Positions 7,601 to 14,936 of a DNA stretch of 41,234 nucleotides are shown piece by piece. Numbering within the stretch: position 1 is the stretch's first letter; each line of letters starts with the position of its first letter. The DNA lies in NCBI GenBank assembly GCA_021775965.1, contig JAJFGV010000020.1, positions 1 through 41,234 on the forward strand, read 5' to 3'. This DNA is from Alphaproteobacteria bacterium. GTDB lineage: Bacteria; Pseudomonadota; Alphaproteobacteria; Micavibrionales; Micavibrionaceae. The notes below the pieces were generated by a model. The model was not told the DNA's origin and made no database searches. It was given only the letters and a program-made list of their open reading frames with translations. The translations under genes were made by a program, and so were the position numbers.

Positions 7601-8719
7601 CTAGATAATTGACAGACTATTAAGCAACCGCTCTACATCTTCAAGGCTATCACTCTCAACTGGAGAATAGACTGTGGTTAATATTAATCGATCATTTAGC
7701 TGTATGAGTAAACCAATAAATATACCATTTGGAACATCAACAGTGTATTTAATGGCAGGGTAGTTATTGACGATAATTTTTTCCTGTTTGATGACTTTTG
7801 AATTTTCTTTCACTTCTGCGAAAGCTAGTTTCAAACTTTGTCTTTTAGGGTATGTTTCAACGGATAAAGAGCGCCCATATTCATCAGCAAAAAAACACAG
7901 TTTTCCTTGAATATATTTAAGCTCCCTTACTGGTTGATATGAACTTGGAAGTTTTAATGAAAATCGGTGCAGAGTGTTAATATAATTCAATTTTTTTTCA
8001 TCATAATGCGTAACTGATGGCTCTAATCTTTGATGATTATTCTTCAACCACTTCTCAAAATGAAAAACTATTTCCAGATTATTCAAATGGCTGGTAGTTG
8101 TGTTTGTCATGCTTTCCAAAATTTGAAGAGACATACTGTATACAGTACTTTTATTCTTATTATGATTAGATAACTCCTGTTTCAAAATCGCCATGATTTG
8201 TTCAAAAATTTCTGAAGTGTAATAATCCATAGATGCAAGTGTGACAGCTATCATCTGCCGCGCGTGTGGGTCATCAGAATTTAACAATTCAATAGCTATT
8301 TCTTTTGTTTTTGCTGAGAAAGCTTCACTCCTTTGACCTGTCCATTCCCGGTAGGCGCTGATACATATTGCTTTTTCTATATCCGATGAGCTCTCAAGGC
8401 AGCTGGAAAAGATTTTATCGAAGTTTTTATGTCGAGCTAAAACTCCCATAAGCATTTGCTTTTGGTCTAAAGATCGTTCTTGGAAACTGGAAATAAGTTC
8501 CAAGACTTTTGGTTTCTTCAGATCATTGAATATTGCGACATGATGCAAAAAAGTACTTTCATCAAAAGTGCTTTCATTCAAAGTAGATAACCAAGACTGA
8601 ATTTTGCTAATGTTTACAGCTTGTGTTTCTTTGCTGTTTGCAGAAATAGATCTCGCAACGGTTATAGCTAGACATGTGATTGCTAGAAAAAATAAAACTA
8701 TAAAACTATATTTCTTCAA
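7601..8719 (-). CDS. Exported or anchored hypothetical protein (372 aa)
   Basis: The N-terminus is a clear signal sequence or anchor (KK, then about 18 hydrophobic residues to ARSISA). Cys16 sits in LAITC, which is not a standard lipobox. Residues from about 35 to 215 are helical and include a HEAT-like stretch (DDPHARQMIAVTLASM). The last 115 residues look like a beta-rich domain with SLKLPSSYQ at the start and LNDRLILTT near the end, reminiscent of DUF1795/PsbP-type domains. That resemblance is weak. It is probably periplasmic. It stands alone and is convergent with the 7098 gene. Confidence 0.72.
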   Translation of the reverse strand: MKKYSFIVLFFLAITCLAITVARSISANSKETQAVNISKIQSWLSTLNESTFDESTFLHHVAIFNDLKKPKVLELISSFQERSLDQKQMLMGVLARHKNFDKIFSSCLESSSDIEKAICISAYREWTGQRSEAFSAKTKEIAIELLNSDDPHARQMIAVTLASMDYYTSEIFEQIMAILKQELSNHNKNKSTVYSMSLQILESMTNTTTSHLNNLEIVFHFEKWLKNNHQRLEPSVTHYDEKKLNYINTLHRFSLKLPSSYQPVRELKYIQGKLCFFADEYGRSLSVETYPKRQSLKLAFAEVKENSKVIKQEKIIVNNYPAIKYTVDVPNGIFIGLLIQLNDRLILTTVYSPVESDSLEDVERLLNSLSII

Positions 8720-8847
8720 TTATTTTTCTCCTTTAAGGCGCCCTACTATAAGCAAATAAACAACATGGCTTTCCTGAGTTATGCCCTCGTTGATTATGCG
8801 CTGCATTTTTTCGCATATGCTTGGTATCACTTTTTACACTCCTGAAC

Positions 8848-8871
8848 GTCCGCTTTGGGTCGGAAGCGGAC
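8848..8871. repeat. Hairpin repeat GTCCGCTT-N8-AAGCGGAC, copy 3
   Basis: This is a perfect 8-bp stem with an 8-nt loop (TGGGTCGG). It is the full palindromic form of the half-copies at 291 and 7531. Confidence 0.6.
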
Positions 8872-8929
8872 CCTAGTATCATTTTCATACACTAAATTAC
8901 GTATAGAGAATAACTTCGGATTTTGCCAT

Positions 8930-8948
8930 GATAATGAAAATCATTAGG
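8930..8948. promoter_or_regulatory. Fur-box-like palindrome
   Basis: GATAATGAAAATCATTAGG matches the classical 19-bp Fur box (GATAATGATAATCATTATC) at 16 positions and contains TAATGA-AAA-TCATTA. It lies 155 nt upstream of the fic-like gene. No iron gene is adjacent, so it may be a relic or act on the island. Confidence 0.4.
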
Positions 8949-9050
8949 GTTTACCTCGGTAATGCCGCCGTTTCAAGCACTAAAAAATCAAAAACCGCTG
9001 AATTCCTTGAGCCCTCAAAAACAATAAACCCTATCAAATTTTCTTGTTTT

Positions 9051-9070
9051 TCCTATCATTCGTGATAGGA
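9051..9070. promoter_or_regulatory. Perfect inverted repeat before fic-like gene, likely operator
   Basis: TCCTATCA-TTCG-TGATAGGA is an 8-bp perfect inverted repeat ending 32 nt before the start codon. A further CTATCAAA lies at 9040. The downstream protein has an N-terminal winged helix, so autoregulation at this site is plausible. Confidence 0.5.
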
Positions 9071-9102
9071 TTAAAGGAAGTTAATGAGAGGATTAAGACA
9101 CA

Positions 9103-10146
9103 ATGCAGCTATCAGCCAGACAGCAGAAGATTATCAATATCATCATGGCCCAGGAGAATACCCCCATCTCTGCGGTCAAGGAACAGCTTCACGAAGATGT
9201 CAGTATACCTACTCTGAACAGGGAGCTTGCCGCGCTGGTAGCAGGGAACTGTCTCCTGAAAACCGGCAAGGGGCGGGCAATTTCTTACGATATCTCTCCC
9301 TATTATAAGATTTTTGCACCGCTGGAGACTTCCGATTATTTCGACAAAGAACCGGATGCACGTCAGGCCAGAACGGATTTCAATCATCACCTGCTGGAAT
9401 TTTTGGAAGACGTGGCGTTGTTTGCGCCCGAAGAAAAGAACCTGCTGGAAGCGTTGAGGCTGGAATATCAGGCTAACATTTCAGACTACCCTAAAGCACT
9501 TTACCAAAAAGAGCTTGAGCGCCTTACAATTGAATTGAGCTGGAAATCTTCCCAGATTGAGGGGAACACATATTCCTTGCTGGAAACGGAACGCCTCTTT
9601 CTTGAAAAAACAGAGGCAGAAGGCAAACCAAAAGAAGATGCGACAATGCTTCTCAACCACAAAGATGCTTTGAACTATCTTCTGGGGCATAAGGGTATTG
9701 CCGAAGAGATCAGCCTAAAACTTTTAGAGGAAATTCATTCATTTCTTATCAAGGATTTAGGCGTCGGTAAAAACATTCGCTCCCGCACTGTCGGTATTAC
9801 CGGCACAGCCTACAAGCCGCTTGATAACGAATATCAGATCAAAGAATCCATGGAGCATATGTGCTCTATTATCAATGCCAAAGACAATGGTTTTGAAAAA
9901 GCCCTGCTGGCTGTGGCGTTGACTTCCTATATCCAGCCTTTTGAAGATGGTAACAAGCGTACCGGCAGGATGATCAGCAACGCTATTCTCATTGCATATG
10001 ATGTTTGCCCTTTATCATACCGAAGTGTTGATTCAATAGATTACAAGAAAGCCATGCTCCTGTTTTATGAGCAAAACAACCTGGCAGCGTTCAAAAAGAT
10101 ATTTATTGAGCAGATTGAGTTTAGCGTTAAAAATTATTTTCAGTAG
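9103..10146 (+). CDS. Fic-domain protein with N-terminal winged helix; catalytic His replaced by Gln
   Basis: Fic proteins usually transfer AMP to Ser, Thr or Tyr of a target. Residues 1-65 look like a winged helix-turn-helix. Residues 149-155 (SSQIEGN) match the class II inhibitory helix motif (S/T)xxxE(G/N)N. The active-site loop is Q278-PFEDGNKRTGR: all else fits HPFx(D/E)GN(G/K)RxxR, but the base that should be His is Gln (codon CAG). The enzyme is therefore probably inactive as an AMP transferase, or does other chemistry. The start has GAGAGGA upstream. It stands alone on the + strand, with its own putative operator just upstream. Confidence 0.88.
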   Translation: MQLSARQQKIINIIMAQENTPISAVKEQLHEDVSIPTLNRELAALVAGNCLLKTGKGRAISYDISPYYKIFAPLETSDYFDKEPDARQARTDFNHHLLEFLEDVALFAPEEKNLLEALRLEYQANISDYPKALYQKELERLTIELSWKSSQIEGNTYSLLETERLFLEKTEAEGKPKEDATMLLNHKDALNYLLGHKGIAEEISLKLLEEIHSFLIKDLGVGKNIRSRTVGITGTAYKPLDNEYQIKESMEHMCSIINAKDNGFEKALLAVALTSYIQPFEDGNKRTGRMISNAILIAYDVCPLSYRSVDSIDYKKAMLLFYEQNNLAAFKKIFIEQIEFSVKNYFQ

Positions 10147-10504
10147 CGCAGGCACCATAACCAGTTTGAAGTCTTTTGAACAAGTATATATCTGCCAGAT
10201 TAAGTTTGACGTTCAAGTCCTTACAAACGCAGTTTCATCGGTTTACAACATTACAAAAAATGCGGAAAGTGATCTCAAAAAGGATGGTATAAAGAAAAAA
10301 CCTTCTCGTGAAAGAATTAGTACAGCAGATCCAAGTCTCGGTTGATATTTGGACCATAGGGCCATGGAGTTAAGCCCTTCCAAATTATTAAGGGAAGCCA
10401 TAGAAATTTGAAAACTGGCCAGACCTATTCCCAATAACGGAGGGGTAGCTGGGCCTGTGTGCCGAGATCGTAAGAGCGGCGAGCGTCTTATATATAGTTT
10501 TCTC
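10147..10504. other. Intergenic region, possibly decayed coding sequence
   Basis: No intact gene is seen. On the + strand a frame open until 10345 (KKDGIKKKPSRERISTADP) continues past a stop as LDHRAMELSPSKLLREAIEI and later ARPIPNNGGVAGPV. This reads like degraded protein sequence. I cannot assign it to a family. Confidence 0.25.
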
Positions 10505-11071
10505 TTATGCCGCCTTATTGTACCCTTCGTTGTTTGTCATCGGTGAGTAGTCGTCAGGATTAGCGCCTATCAAAGATTTTAAATGTCCAATTGTTTGTTC
10601 ATCCTGCGGCTGCTTGTAGACGGATATCGGTACATAGCGCAGGTTTAGTTCATGAATCAGCATCAATTTACCGGCATCACCGCCACTCATCGTAAAAGCA
10701 GGCGGCAACGAAATCTTTGATCTGTCTATAGATTGAAGATCAACAAGATTGCATGCGTAGTTTTTAAGGCGCTGCCAGGTGTTCAAACGTTCTTCCCAAT
10801 TCACATTTTCATCAAAGGCAAAAACACCCATTGAGCAAGGCTGGTTTTCATTATTGCTCTTTAACCATGACTCCGGCGTATCCCCTTCATATTTCCACTT
10901 TGCGTGATCAACCATTTTGGGGTCATCTTTTGCGATCAGCTCCAGCATTTTTTGCGTATCCGCCAAAAAATAATGGTGGTTATCATGCATATCGGCTAGC
11001 TCATAGTTCATATAAAAAAGACCATCACGGCAGGCCGGATGGTTGCAGGGGATGGCATATGTACGCAGCAT
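10505..11071 (-). CDS. Hypothetical 188-aa protein, last gene of mobilisation operon
   Basis: I do not recognise this protein. It is soluble, with Cys9 and Cys14 near the N-terminus (PCNHPACRDG) and several aromatic and His residues, and no signal peptide. The ribosome site AAGGAGT lies 6 nt before the ATG. It starts 24 nt after the M48 protease gene and probably shares its transcript. The role in transfer, if any, is unknown. Confidence 0.7.
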   Translation of the reverse strand: MLRTYAIPCNHPACRDGLFYMNYELADMHDNHHYFLADTQKMLELIAKDDPKMVDHAKWKYEGDTPESWLKSNNENQPCSMGVFAFDENVNWEERLNTWQRLKNYACNLVDLQSIDRSKISLPPAFTMSGGDAGKLMLIHELNLRYVPISVYKQPQDEQTIGHLKSLIGANPDDYSPMTNNEGYNKAA

Positions 11072-11095
11072 TGGAATACTCCTTCTTTTACAGGT

Positions 11096-11998
11096 TTACG
11101 AATTACTCTCTTTTATCATACTTCGCTCAATCTGATCAATGCGCAAAGCTGTTGGGGGGTGTGAGTATAAATACTTGCTCAAAAAACCAGTCTCGCCCCT
11201 GATATCTTCGTCTTCAATGCGCTCGAATAATGCAACCATAGCCGGACCAAATCCCATTTCCAGGGTGAAACGATCCGCTCTATATTCAATAGGCCATTCA
11301 GTAAAAAACTCAACGGAACGCATGAACCAGAGCACAGGAAAACTAACCAGCCAGAAAAAAGTAAAGTAGCTGCAAAACAAAAGAGTGACGAAGAAAAAGA
11401 AAACGATAAAGGCAAGGTTTATTTTTCCTTCTTCGGAATCTTCAATGACAAAATGTAACAACAGGCGGGTTAAAAATATCGTCGGAAAACTGGCGGCAAT
11501 GAGCGCCATATTGAACAATCCATCCTTGTGGTGCAAATGCCCGATTTCATGCGCCAGGATTGCGGCGATTTCTTCATCATTTGCTACTTTCAATAGCCCA
11601 GTTGAGACAGCTACGGTTTGCCTCCCCAATGCCATGCCGTTAATATGCGGAACATCCATAACAAAAACGCGTTCTTTTATCTCTCTTTCGTATTTTTGGA
11701 GATAAACATCCCTGAGCCTTGCCATGGCCGGGTTAACTTTTTCTGCTTCGCGCAAGCTCATTTTGCGAATTGGAAAAAACAGGGCGGCAATACGATCACC
11801 CAAGGGCGATGCCGCAAGAAGTATCGCGATAAAAATAAAACCGGCGGACCATAAAAGAGAGTTAAGAAATACAGGAATATCAAGGAACAGGCTTCCACCA
11901 TCCGTGGCGGTTCTAACGGAATAGATCAAAGAGCCAAGGAACATACTTGAGAAAGCGGCCACTAAAATAAGAAGGGTAAATCTGGCAAAATTAATCAT
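11096..11998 (-). CDS. M48-family membrane metalloprotease (HtpX-like)
   Basis: This is a zinc endopeptidase of the HtpX/Ste24 group, expected in the inner membrane. Two membrane segments lie near residues 7-27 and 45-63. The zinc motif is H150-EIG-H154, and the third ligand is probably E238 (EYRAD). Two more hydrophobic stretches lie at about 165-225. The tail has SHPPTALRIDQI, typical of the family. Its start overlaps the coupling-ATPase stop by 4 nt (ATGA), so it is translationally coupled to the mobilisation genes. A chromosomal htpX would not normally sit here. It may process membrane or transfer proteins; that part is inference. Confidence 0.9.
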   Translation of the reverse strand: MINFARFTLLILVAAFSSMFLGSLIYSVRTATDGGSLFLDIPVFLNSLLWSAGFIFIAILLAASPLGDRIAALFFPIRKMSLREAEKVNPAMARLRDVYLQKYEREIKERVFVMDVPHINGMALGRQTVAVSTGLLKVANDEEIAAILAHEIGHLHHKDGLFNMALIAASFPTIFLTRLLLHFVIEDSEEGKINLAFIVFFFFVTLLFCSYFTFFWLVSFPVLWFMRSVEFFTEWPIEYRADRFTLEMGFGPAMVALFERIEDEDIRGETGFLSKYLYSHPPTALRIDQIERSMIKESNS

Positions 11999-13770
11999 AT
12001 CCTGCTTAGCCTCGCTTTGATCTTGCTAACCTTATTATCTTCCTTGGAGAAGAAAAATGCCTCACCTGTTTTAAGCGTTTTGATTTCATCGGGGTGAGCG
12101 ATAAAGCCGCGCGTCCGGCGCACCGTTCCCATATGGGTCGGCCCAACCTGACTCACTTGCGCGGTATATTCCAGCGTGTTTCTGGTGCCCATCATCTCCG
12201 CCAGTTTTTCTGCATCTTCGGGGCTGTTTTGGCGGTGCAAGATAAAATTATTGCAGTTTCCCACCACTTGATTAACAAAATGATCGGCGTTTTCTTTGCG
12301 CCCGGACGCGATATCAGAAAGACTTTGTGTTGAAAGAACAGCATGAATACCGGCGCTACGGCCCATATTAATGACGTTCAAAACCTGCTCACCGGCAAAC
12401 ACGGAAAATTCATCGAAGATAACGTAGAGCTTGTTTTTTACGCCGCTCCCTAACTGCTGTGCCATCGTTGCTTTCAGATCATTAATAATCAAGCGCCCCA
12501 AAGTCTGGGACATGGACGGGAACTCCAGAGCAGGCAGACAAAAATAGGCAATGCCGTTTGTTTCAAGAACATTGGCCAGCGTCAAAACCGGCTTATTCTC
12601 TTCGACACGAAAGAGGGGGCCTATTTCAGAAGCCGTAAAGTTGCGGATTTCAGCCACAAGACTTTCAATGCTTTTTGAAGCTTGATTTTGATTGTTAAGC
12701 TCATCCATCAGGCCTTGTGCATTTGGAATATCGGCTTCATGTTGCCGCACCAAAGCCTTAAGACTTTTCAAATCCAGATTTTCAGATAAAGACACCATGT
12801 TACATGGGATGCCACATTGATCCATAACCTTGAACACAGATTGCAAATAGCCTTCGGCGAGTTTCTTGTAGTGCTCCTCACTCCATTCCCTAAGCTCAAT
12901 AATACGGTCTTTTTTCGAGGTAAAACCGCCAACAGCCAAAGGGTTATAAGAAACGCTATCGCCCCTCATGGCAAAGACCGATACCGGCCTGCCGCGATCT
13001 TGCCCGTAGCGGGCAACACGGCAAGCCAGATCATAATCGCCTTTGCCATCAATATAGATCAGAGGGAGTCCGCGATTGATCGCGCTCTCCACAATATTAC
13101 TAACGGTCACAGTCTTTCCTGATCCCGTTGTTCCAAGCACCAGCGTATGCTGGTTTGCGGCCTTGTCAGTCAGTTCGACAGGCCGGATATAACGATCAGT
13201 TCCGATCAAAGAACCTTTCGAGGTTTCTGCGGTTCTTTGATTAATAATTTTTGAGGGAAGGTCACCGACCTTCCCATGTGTTTTTTTCATAGATTTTTGT
13301 CGCTTGAGACGTCCAAGCGGATTTTTGAAATAGACCAAAAATGCGGTGTAAAGGGCTGAGCCGATAAAACCGCCCAAAGGCGCGTGATAAAGCCATGATT
13401 TTTGTGATTTTAGAAGTGGCATGATCTGCTGGCTCAAGGCCTGCATTGAGGTCCGGAATTCTCCAGCTTTGGTTAGCCAGGAAATTATGCTTTCGGGCAT
13501 GATAAGGGCGTAAATATCCCACATCGTCTGCACAGGCTCACTCACCCATGCGATTATATCCCGGTAAACCAGCATGCCAAACACAGCCGATAATAAAGCC
13601 ACGTATATTGTAATCTGGAGGTTGGCTCCTATCACGGCCAAAACGACAATCACACAGACCGCCACAATCAAAACCAGAGGCCCAAACGAAAAAACCGCCC
13701 ATAATGTAACCAGCGTTACAATGGCCAGAAAATAATAGATTTCCGATAAAGGCTCGGTTTTTTCTTTCAT
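11995..13770 (-). CDS. Type IV coupling ATPase (VirD4/TraD/MobB-like)
   Basis: Coupling proteins link a relaxase-DNA complex to a type IV secretion channel and hydrolyse ATP. Hydrophobic segments lie at about 11-45, 52-69 and 131-147. Walker A is GTTGSGKT (213-220) and Walker B is LYVIFDEF (448-455). STQSLSD (480-486) is a typical sensor region, and the C-terminal third resembles the TraD/TraG TraM-recognition module. The length (591) is normal. It overlaps the MobC-like gene by one base and the protease gene by four. No other secretion-system genes are in the window, so it probably borrows a channel from another element. Confidence 0.92.
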   Translation of the reverse strand: MKEKTEPLSEIYYFLAIVTLVTLWAVFSFGPLVLIVAVCVIVVLAVIGANLQITIYVALLSAVFGMLVYRDIIAWVSEPVQTMWDIYALIMPESIISWLTKAGEFRTSMQALSQQIMPLLKSQKSWLYHAPLGGFIGSALYTAFLVYFKNPLGRLKRQKSMKKTHGKVGDLPSKIINQRTAETSKGSLIGTDRYIRPVELTDKAANQHTLVLGTTGSGKTVTVSNIVESAINRGLPLIYIDGKGDYDLACRVARYGQDRGRPVSVFAMRGDSVSYNPLAVGGFTSKKDRIIELREWSEEHYKKLAEGYLQSVFKVMDQCGIPCNMVSLSENLDLKSLKALVRQHEADIPNAQGLMDELNNQNQASKSIESLVAEIRNFTASEIGPLFRVEENKPVLTLANVLETNGIAYFCLPALEFPSMSQTLGRLIINDLKATMAQQLGSGVKNKLYVIFDEFSVFAGEQVLNVINMGRSAGIHAVLSTQSLSDIASGRKENADHFVNQVVGNCNNFILHRQNSPEDAEKLAEMMGTRNTLEYTAQVSQVGPTHMGTVRRTRGFIAHPDEIKTLKTGEAFFFSKEDNKVSKIKARLSRI

Positions 13771-14408
13771 CAGTTTTTTACGCTTTTACTCAGTTTCTTA
13801 ATCTTGATAAACGGATACCCCCTGGCTGCTTTTTCTATGGCCCTTGCCACTTCATTCTGATCTGTAAAATACCAAACCTCGGATACGTCCAAATTACCAC
13901 CATAATCTTCAATAATGCTATTAATCCGCGCCCGTGACTTCACCGATAATTCCAGCTCCACTGCTATTGGCTTTTCTTTTCCTATCGTCAAATACCCATC
14001 GGCAATATGCCCCAACTGTCCAACGCCGCTTAAGCCCTCATCATGTCTAATGCGCCGATCCGGCTTAAAACTTCCCCCTGTTTCTTTTTCTAACTGAAGC
14101 CCTAAATCTACAAGCTTAAAATCATGTCTAAACGTCCCCAAATTAATCTGCCCCACAGGCCATATGCTATCACCACTCGCCAACACACCTTTCTTCGTTA
14201 CCTTATGAATTCTAGCCTGCCCATGCAAAATCCTCTCCCTTGACATATATCCAGCTTCTACCAACTTCTTTACTCTCACATACGCTGCTGTATTTCCAAC
14301 ACCCATCCATCTCTTAATCTGCTCCGCACTTGCAAACCCAAACCCATTCACCCACCGCAACAACTCACTATCTCTTTCCTGAAATATCATTCCCCCTTTA
14401 CCCCTCAT
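13770..14408 (-). CDS. MobC/replication-relaxation-like protein (putative relaxase)
   Basis: This 212-aa protein has a winged helix (about 10-75) and a domain with D137-G ... E151-L-E153 ... K157, an arrangement compatible with the PD-(D/E)xK-like active site of the replication-relaxation/MOBC family. FRHDF (93-97) fits the same family. In CloDF13 the MOBC relaxase MobC works with the coupling protein MobB; here the two genes are adjacent and overlapping. The start at 14408 has AAGGAG 8 nt upstream. A later ATG (14390) has a poorly spaced site. The first part of the gene is strongly C-poor on the coding strand, continuous with the G-free tract upstream. The family call is moderately secure; relaxase activity is inferred. 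Confidence 0.72.
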   Translation of the reverse strand: MRGKGGMIFQERDSELLRWVNGFGFASAEQIKRWMGVGNTAAYVRVKKLVEAGYMSRERILHGQARIHKVTKKGVLASGDSIWPVGQINLGTFRHDFKLVDLGLQLEKETGGSFKPDRRIRHDEGLSGVGQLGHIADGYLTIGKEKPIAVELELSVKSRARINSIIEDYGGNLDVSEVWYFTDQNEVARAIEKAARGYPFIKIKKLSKSVKN

Positions 14409-14551
14409 TTCTTCTACTCCTTACTCTCTTTTTTCCTTACTTCTTTACTTTCTTCTTACTTCTTACTTTCTACCTCTACCCCATACCCACCATTTTTATA
14501 ACCAAACAACCACTCTTATCAAACATCACCACCATCCCACCACCTACCCCC
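14382..14551. other. 170-nt tract without G on the + strand
   Basis: From 14382 to 14551 the + strand contains only A, C and T, spanning the start of the MobC-like gene and its leader. The bias continues more weakly into the gene. It stops at the large inverted repeat. Confidence 0.9.
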
Positions 14552-14617
14552 GCTCCCCCTTCCTGACCTCAATCAAAACCATGTTGTTTGGTTGAGGTCA
14601 GGAAGGGGGAGCGGGGG
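14547..14617. repeat. Perfect 26-bp inverted repeat, candidate oriT or hairpin
   Basis: 14547-14572 is the exact reverse complement of 14592-14617. With one T-G pair and four more pairs the stem reaches 31 bp, leaving a 9-nt loop (578-586). It is GC-rich within AT-rich DNA and lies about 140 nt upstream of the MobC-like gene, a usual place for oriT. It has no T-run, so it is not a standard terminator. Confidence 0.85.
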
Positions 14618-14650
14618 CATCTCTTATGCTATAAAGGTGTTTGAATACAC

Positions 14651-14691
14651 TACCTATGAAATACTGTTTTTCATAGGTAAATTCATAGGTG
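14651..14691. repeat. Inverted and direct copies of TTCATAGGT
   Basis: TACCTATGAAA (14651-14661) and TTTCATAGGTA (14669-14679) are perfect inverted repeats. A third copy, TTCATAGGTG, follows at 14682-14691. Clustered short repeats between the putative oriT and the att site suggest protein binding, for example by an excision or accessory factor. Confidence 0.55.
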
Positions 14692-14773
14692 TTTTTTAAA
14701 AATTGGTTGGGATTATCCTTCATTTGCACGAAAGAATTTGCTCTTTTCAGAGAATCCATACAACATCGTAAAA

Positions 14774-14804
14774 TGTAAGAAAACTTACACATTTTCTTAC
14801 ACAT
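14774..14804. repeat. TGTAAGAAAA inverted repeat with CTTACACAT direct repeat
   Basis: TGTAAGAAAA (14774-14783) pairs with TTTTCTTACA (14792-14801). CTTACACAT occurs at 14784-14792 and 14796-14804. The cluster lies 64 nt left of the right attachment repeat, so arm-type recombinase sites are possible. Confidence 0.5.
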
Positions 14805-14867
14805 ACACAGATATATAGGAAAATTTATTAACTATTTCAAATACTTATAGGTAGGGCAAAAATACTT

Positions 14868-14919
14868 AAAATCTGTTGTCCGTAAGGACGTGCGAGTTCA
14901 AGTCTCGCCGGGCCCACCA
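14868..14919 (+). repeat. Right attachment repeat (displaced tRNA-Leu 3' end)
   Basis: This is an exact 52-bp copy of 175-226. It is preceded by ACTT, which is what an intron-free tRNA-Leu(UAA) would have before the AAAA of the anticodon loop. The remaining tRNA 5' half is absent, so the copy is not a functional gene. It lies 17 nt before the map start codon. Confidence 0.9.
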
Positions 14920-14936
14920 CCAATACAGAGAGAAAA

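Larger units (their letters stand above)
8720..9102. other. Regulatory intergenic region upstream of fic-like gene
   Basis: There is no gene here. The stretch holds an 8-bp hairpin repeat (8848-8871), a Fur-box-like palindrome (8930-8948) and a perfect hairpin at 9051-9070 just before the fic-like gene. It is otherwise AT-rich. Confidence 0.6.
227..14919. mobile_element. tRNA-Leu genomic island with mobilisation genes
   Basis: The segment is bounded by the 52-bp tRNA repeat. It contains a MobC-like protein and coupling-ATPase operon at its right end and unrecognised cargo genes at its left end. Genes to the right of 14919 (map, radC) are core and have a different composition from the AT-rich cargo at 0.5-9 kb. 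The intact tRNA is on the left, so the copy at 14868-14919 is the displaced original end. No tyrosine or serine recombinase is recognisable inside, so the island may depend on an integrase supplied in trans or may have lost its own. Before integration map would have followed the tRNA directly. Confidence 0.82.

Noticed and set aside
10243-10434. 63-codon minus-strand frame
   Set aside because: No ribosome site or family similarity; it lies in a region that looks decayed.
14547-14617. Large inverted repeat as a transcription terminator
   Set aside because: No T-run on either side, and it lies upstream of the operon rather than after it.
14598-14804. 68-codon frame on the minus strand at the island end
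   Set aside because: It covers the inverted repeat and short repeats, has no ribosome site and no protein-like pattern.
14868-14919. Second functional tRNA-Leu gene
   Set aside because: Only the 3' 52 bases plus four are present; no D arm or 5' acceptor strand precedes it.
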